A stretch of DNA of 9,757 nucleotides from an uncultured Prevotella sp. (GTDB taxonomy: Bacteria > Bacteroidota > Bacteroidia > Bacteroidales > Bacteroidaceae): contig URJQ01000102.1 of assembly GCA_900548195.1 (NCBI GenBank), positions 1 through 9,757 on the forward strand. Direction: 5' to 3'. Shown piece after piece: positions 6,991 to 9,757 of this stretch (position 1 is the first letter of the stretch; every line of letters starts with the position of its first letter). The position numbers and the translations under genes were made by a program. The notes below the pieces were generated by a model that saw only the letters and a list, made by a program, of their open reading frames with translations, was not told the DNA's origin and ran no database searches.

Positions 6991-7040
6991 CCAAAAATTT
7001 TTCAGACACAACCTGAAATCCCTATATCTTACAATAGAAA

Positions 7041-8852
7041 ATGGAATATATCGTATCAGCACGAAAATACCGCCCTATGTCCTTCGCTTCCGTAGTGGGA
7101 CAAGAGGCACTCACCACCACTCTGAAGAATGCGGTGACATCGGGCAAGCTCGCTCATGCTTACCTATTCTGCGGTCCGAGAGGTGTCGGAAAGACCACTT
7201 GCGCACGTATCTTTGCCAAGGTCATAAACTGCACCAACCCTCGCCCTGACGGCGACGCTTGCGGAGAATGCGAGAGCTGTAAGGCTTTCGCTGAGCAACG
7301 CTCGCTAAATATCTTTGAACTTGACGCCGCCAGCAACAATGGCGTGGAGCATATCAAGACACTGATGGAGCAGACGAGAGTGCCACCACAGGTGGGTAAA
7401 TACAAGGTGTTTATCATCGACGAGGTACACATGCTCTCTGCTGCCGCTTTCAATGCTTTCCTCAAAACTCTTGAGGAGCCGCCTGCTCATGTCGTCTTTA
7501 TCCTCGCCACCACCGAGAAGCATAAGATTCTGCCTACTATCCTCTCTCGCTGTCAGGTGTATGACTTCGAGAGGATGAGCGTGGGAAATATTATTTCTCA
7601 CCTCAAAAACGTGGCTGCCGATCAAGGCGTGACCTACGAAGAAGAGGCTCTCAGCCTTATCGCTGAGAAAGCAGATGGAGGTATGCGCGACGCTCTCTCT
7701 ATCTTCGACCAGTGCGTCTCTTTCTGTCAGGGGAATATTACATATAAGAAGGTGTTGGAAGACCTCAACGTGCTGGATGCCGACAATTACTTCAACACCA
7801 TCGACCTCGCCTTGGAATGCAAGGTGATGGAGATGATGCTTCTGCTAAATGGCGTGATGGAAAAGGGATTCGACGGAGGACATTTCATCAATGGACTGGC
7901 GTCGCATATCCGTAACGTCATGATGGCTAAGGACGCTTCTACCCTCAAACTCATAGAGGCAAGCGAGAATATGCGCCAGAAATACGCCACGCAAGCTCAG
8001 AAATGCTCTTCCAAATTCCTCTATAAGGCGCTGAAGATACTCAATGATTGCGACATCAACTATCGCCAAAGCTCCAACAAGCGTCTGCTCGTGGAGATGT
8101 CGCTCATCATGGTGGGACAGATACTTCAGCCTGATGACGAAGCTGGCGTGGGGCGTCGCCCCGGCAAGAGACTGAAATCCCTGTTTAAGAAGATGATGGC
8201 TAATGTGCAGTCTCAACCAGTCTCGCAGGGTACTGGTGCTGTGCGCCCCGTGATGCATGATGCAGGACAAAGGACGCATCGCGGAGAGGCTGTCGAAAGT
8301 CCTGCTGAAACGAATGCTCAATCTTCTCAGACCGGGACTTCATCGCCGACTTATCAGTCTGCTAAGACGCCTGGTCCGAAGATAAATATCTCGAAATTCA
8401 ATCTCTCATTCAGCGGAATGACGAATGCGAAGAAGAAGACTGCAGAGGACGCTGGCGATAATGCTGAGGTGAAGGTAAGCGAAGAGAGGGCTTTCACTCT
8501 CGCTGACCTGCGACTGCAATGGCTCGCTATGTGCAACAGAATGGAGACTTCCAGTATGGTGGGAATGGCTAAGCGACTCAAGAATATCATCCCTAACATC
8601 ACGGCTTATCCTAAGATAGAACTCGTGGTGGATAATGAGATGCTTCGCGATGAGATACAGGTCATCAAGCACCGTCTGGAGCTTACTATGGCTAAATATC
8701 TGCATAATGGCAGTATCTCGCTCAATATCCGCGTCGCTGAGCCTACCGAGCGTCAGAAGATTCTCACTCCTAAGGAGAACTTCCTTCTGATGCTGGAGAA
8801 AAGCGACGGCCTCAAGGCATTGGTGGAGGGGCTGAAACTGGAGATGGAGTGA
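7041..8852 (+). CDS. dnaX: DNA polymerase III subunit gamma/tau (clamp loader ATPase)
   Basis: This is the motor subunit of the clamp loader, which opens the beta clamp and loads it on primed DNA. It has Walker A GPRGVGKT (45-52), the zinc-binding cysteines Cys64, Cys74, Cys77 and Cys80, Walker B VFIIDEVHML (123-132), sensor 1 in LATTE (155-159), the SRC arginine finger motif (169-171) and sensor 2 GGMRDALS (213-220). AAA+ and collar domains run to about residue 360. A polar, low-complexity linker (about 385-450) leads to a conserved-looking C-terminal region (about 485-603), probably the tau-type polymerase-binding part. The start MEYIVSARKYRPMSF fits the family. I see no A-rich slippery heptamer like that of E. 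coli dnaX, so a shorter gamma form by frameshift is not supported. It is transcribed away from the gcv operon. Confidence 0.96.
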   Translation: MEYIVSARKYRPMSFASVVGQEALTTTLKNAVTSGKLAHAYLFCGPRGVGKTTCARIFAKVINCTNPRPDGDACGECESCKAFAEQRSLNIFELDAASNNGVEHIKTLMEQTRVPPQVGKYKVFIIDEVHMLSAAAFNAFLKTLEEPPAHVVFILATTEKHKILPTILSRCQVYDFERMSVGNIISHLKNVAADQGVTYEEEALSLIAEKADGGMRDALSIFDQCVSFCQGNITYKKVLEDLNVLDADNYFNTIDLALECKVMEMMLLLNGVMEKGFDGGHFINGLASHIRNVMMAKDASTLKLIEASENMRQKYATQAQKCSSKFLYKALKILNDCDINYRQSSNKRLLVEMSLIMVGQILQPDDEAGVGRRPGKRLKSLFKKMMANVQSQPVSQGTGAVRPVMHDAGQRTHRGEAVESPAETNAQSSQTGTSSPTYQSAKTPGPKINISKFNLSFSGMTNAKKKTAEDAGDNAEVKVSEERAFTLADLRLQWLAMCNRMETSSMVGMAKRLKNIIPNITAYPKIELVVDNEMLRDEIQVIKHRLELTMAKYLHNGSISLNIRVAEPTERQKILTPKENFLLMLEKSDGLKALVEGLKLEME

Positions 8853-8929
8853 ATGCATAATTCTTAATGCATAATGCATAATTCTTAATGCATAATTCTT
8901 AATGCATAATTCTTAATGCATAATGCATA
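8853..8929. repeat. Eleven tandem 7-bp units directly after dnaX
   Basis: From the base after the dnaX stop codon, 77 bp divide without remainder into eleven heptamers of two kinds: A = ATGCATA and B = ATTCTTA. The order is A B A A B A B A B A A (seven A, four B). A contains the palindrome ATGCAT. No other sequence interrupts the array, and a truncated unit (ATGCG) follows. The pattern suggests growth by slippage or unequal exchange of a 14-bp AB unit. Similar AT-rich arrays are common between Bacteroidota genes. I see no coding or clear regulatory role. Confidence 0.9.
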
Positions 8930-8953
8930 ATGCGTTCCGCCAGTTCGCCACTG

Positions 8954-8977
8954 TGCCAGCCGTGTTATCGGCTGGTA
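8954..8977 (+). terminator. GC-rich hairpin downstream of dnaX, possible terminator
   Basis: CCAGCCG (8956-8962) and CGGCTGG (8969-8975) form a perfect 7-bp stem around TGTTAT. A G-U and a T-A pair can extend it to 8954-8977. It lies about 100 bases after the dnaX stop codon and before the next promoter. The stem is followed by an A-rich stretch and not a T-run, so it is at best a weak terminator. It could also be a stability hairpin or a REP-like palindrome. Confidence 0.35.
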
Positions 8978-9110
8978 AATGTTAAAAAGGCAAAGCCATG
9001 CGCACCTCGACGAAATGATTGGCGCTATTGACATTTAAATAAATTTATGCAACGTAATGTAAAGTTTTTTATATTTCCGGAAGATATAGCAGGATAAGAA
9101 CGGAAATAAT

Positions 9111-9118
9111 TACTTTTG
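9111..9118 (+). promoter_or_regulatory. -7 promoter box of the 9127 gene
   Basis: TACTTTTG matches the TAnnTTTG consensus and ends only 8 bases before the ATG at 9127. No good TTTG -33 box is seen about 19 bases upstream. If the box is used, the transcript would have almost no leader. Confidence 0.5.
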
Positions 9119-9126
9119 CATTCGTT

Positions 9127-9636
9127 ATGCGTAAATATATGTGTCTGATATTGTTACTGTTTTCTTTGTCTTGCATGGCAGAAGGAGCTGACAGCATCCG
9201 CTCTATCGTGGTGGATGACGAGACAGGTATGCGTCTGCGTGATGCTGTCATAAGGATGGACAACGGAAATGTCTGCAAGACCCGTTGGGACGGTTCGTTT
9301 TCCGTGCCTAAGCATTATAATAAGGTGGTGGTCTCTCATATCGGTTATCTTGCCCGCACATTGATGTCTGGCGAGGTCGGCGACACGATAAGGCTCTTTT
9401 CCAATGGTGTCCGTCTCGATGAAGTGACCGTCTATGGCATGGGAGGCAAGAAGAAAATCTTCATGCCGATGACTTTCCTTGACTCTACCACCGGAAAACT
9501 GATAGGCAATCAGAGCAGTATGAACAGCGGAATAGACATTCTCGGGCTTGTAGGTCTCGGGCTTTCCAAACTCTTTCCGGGCAAGAAAAAATCCTCCAAG
9601 CGTGAGAAAGTAAGAAAGATTCTGGACAAATACTAA
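9127..9636 (+). CDS. Small secreted protein with a carboxypeptidase-regulatory-like domain, function unknown
   Basis: This 169-residue protein starts with a signal peptide: MRK, then the hydrophobic run YMCLILLLFSLSC up to about residue 16. Cys16 lies in LSLSC, which is a poor lipobox, so cleavage by signal peptidase I is as likely as lipoprotein processing. Residues 25-105 resemble the CarboxypepD_reg-like beta-sandwich of Bacteroidota: VVDDETGMRLRDAVIRM, then WDGSFSVP, VVVSHIGYLART and the closing strand LDEVTVYG. The same closing motif precedes the plug of SusC/TonB-dependent receptors, but no plug or barrel follows. The C-terminus has a glycine-rich hydrophobic stretch (138-150) and a very basic tail (KKKSSKREKVRKILDKY). 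It has its own likely promoter. The start at 9127 is preferred because it keeps the positive n-region. A specific role cannot be given. Confidence 0.8.
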   Translation: MRKYMCLILLLFSLSCMAEGADSIRSIVVDDETGMRLRDAVIRMDNGNVCKTRWDGSFSVPKHYNKVVVSHIGYLARTLMSGEVGDTIRLFSNGVRLDEVTVYGMGGKKKIFMPMTFLDSTTGKLIGNQSSMNSGIDILGLVGLGLSKLFPGKKKSSKREKVRKILDKY

Positions 9637-9650
9637 GCTCTGCTTCCGCA

Positions 9651-9668
9651 AGTAGCTAACATGCTACT
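9651..9668 (+). other. Short hairpin after the 9127 gene
   Basis: AGTAGC (9651-9656) and GCTACT (9663-9668) pair around TAACAT, 15 bases after the stop codon. No T-run follows, so termination here is only a weak possibility. Confidence 0.25.
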
Positions 9669-9699
9669 AATCAGTAATAAAATATCAATGTTTGATGAT

Positions 9700-9743
9700 G
9701 TTGTTTAGTGGTTTTGTTGTTTAGTGATTTTGTTGAGTGTTTT
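9700..9743. repeat. Short 16-bp tandem repeat near the window end
   Basis: Two 16-bp units, GTTGTTTAGTGGTTTT (9700-9715) and GTTGTTTAGTGATTTT (9716-9731), differ at one base. A third, shortened copy follows (GTTGAGTGTTTT, 9732-9743). The rest of 9637-9757 is AT-rich, with no gene that I can see. Confidence 0.75.
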
Positions 9744-9757
9744 AACATGACAAACTT

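Noticed and set aside
7041..8852. Programmed frameshift producing a short gamma form of DnaX
   Set aside because: No A AAA AAG-type heptamer is present; the longest A runs in the gene are about five bases, without a good context.
7160..8879. Minus-strand open frames inside dnaX
   Set aside because: They are antisense to a well-conserved gene and have no domain or promoter.

Overview
The window looks like chromosomal DNA of a Bacteroidota, most likely a Prevotellaceae-type Bacteroidales. The evidence is promoter-like TAnnTTTG (-7) boxes in front of genes, the absence of Shine-Dalgarno sequences, a secreted single-domain protein ending in the LDEVxV signature seen at the front of SusC-like receptors, and AT-rich tandem repeats between genes. 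The genus is an inference.

Positions 128-6822 (minus strand) hold a complete glycine cleavage operon. It is read from right to left as lplA, gcvT, gcvH, gcvPA, gcvPB, lpdA. GcvPA and GcvPB together form the P-protein, which decarboxylates glycine. GcvH carries the aminomethyl group on its lipoyl arm, GcvT passes the one-carbon unit to tetrahydrofolate and releases ammonia, and LpdA re-oxidises the arm with NAD+. LplA attaches the lipoate to GcvH. The P-protein is split into two genes, unlike the fused GcvP of Bacteroides. The spacers on both sides of gcvH contain inverted repeats. A strong intrinsic terminator (about 52-100) ends the operon.

Positions 1-51 (minus strand) match the 5' end of a class C group II intron, starting just after the terminator U-tract. 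This is the target type that class C introns are known to use. Only the first part of domain I lies in the window.

Positions 6823-7040 form a divergent control region between lplA and dnaX. The operon promoter has good -33 and -7 boxes, and a perfect 12-bp inverted repeat fills its spacer. On the plus strand follows dnaX (7041-8852), the gamma/tau subunit of the DNA polymerase III clamp loader. Directly after its stop codon come eleven 7-bp repeat units, a hairpin without a T-tract, and a promoter only 8 bp before a small secreted protein gene of unknown role (9127-9636). The window ends in AT-rich DNA with a short 16-bp tandem repeat.

Most of the window is ordinary metabolism and replication. 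The best candidates for a second look are the intron at the terminator, the split-P glycine cleavage cassette, the dyad in the operon promoter and the structured spacers around gcvH. I see no phage, CRISPR, toxin-antitoxin or defence genes.
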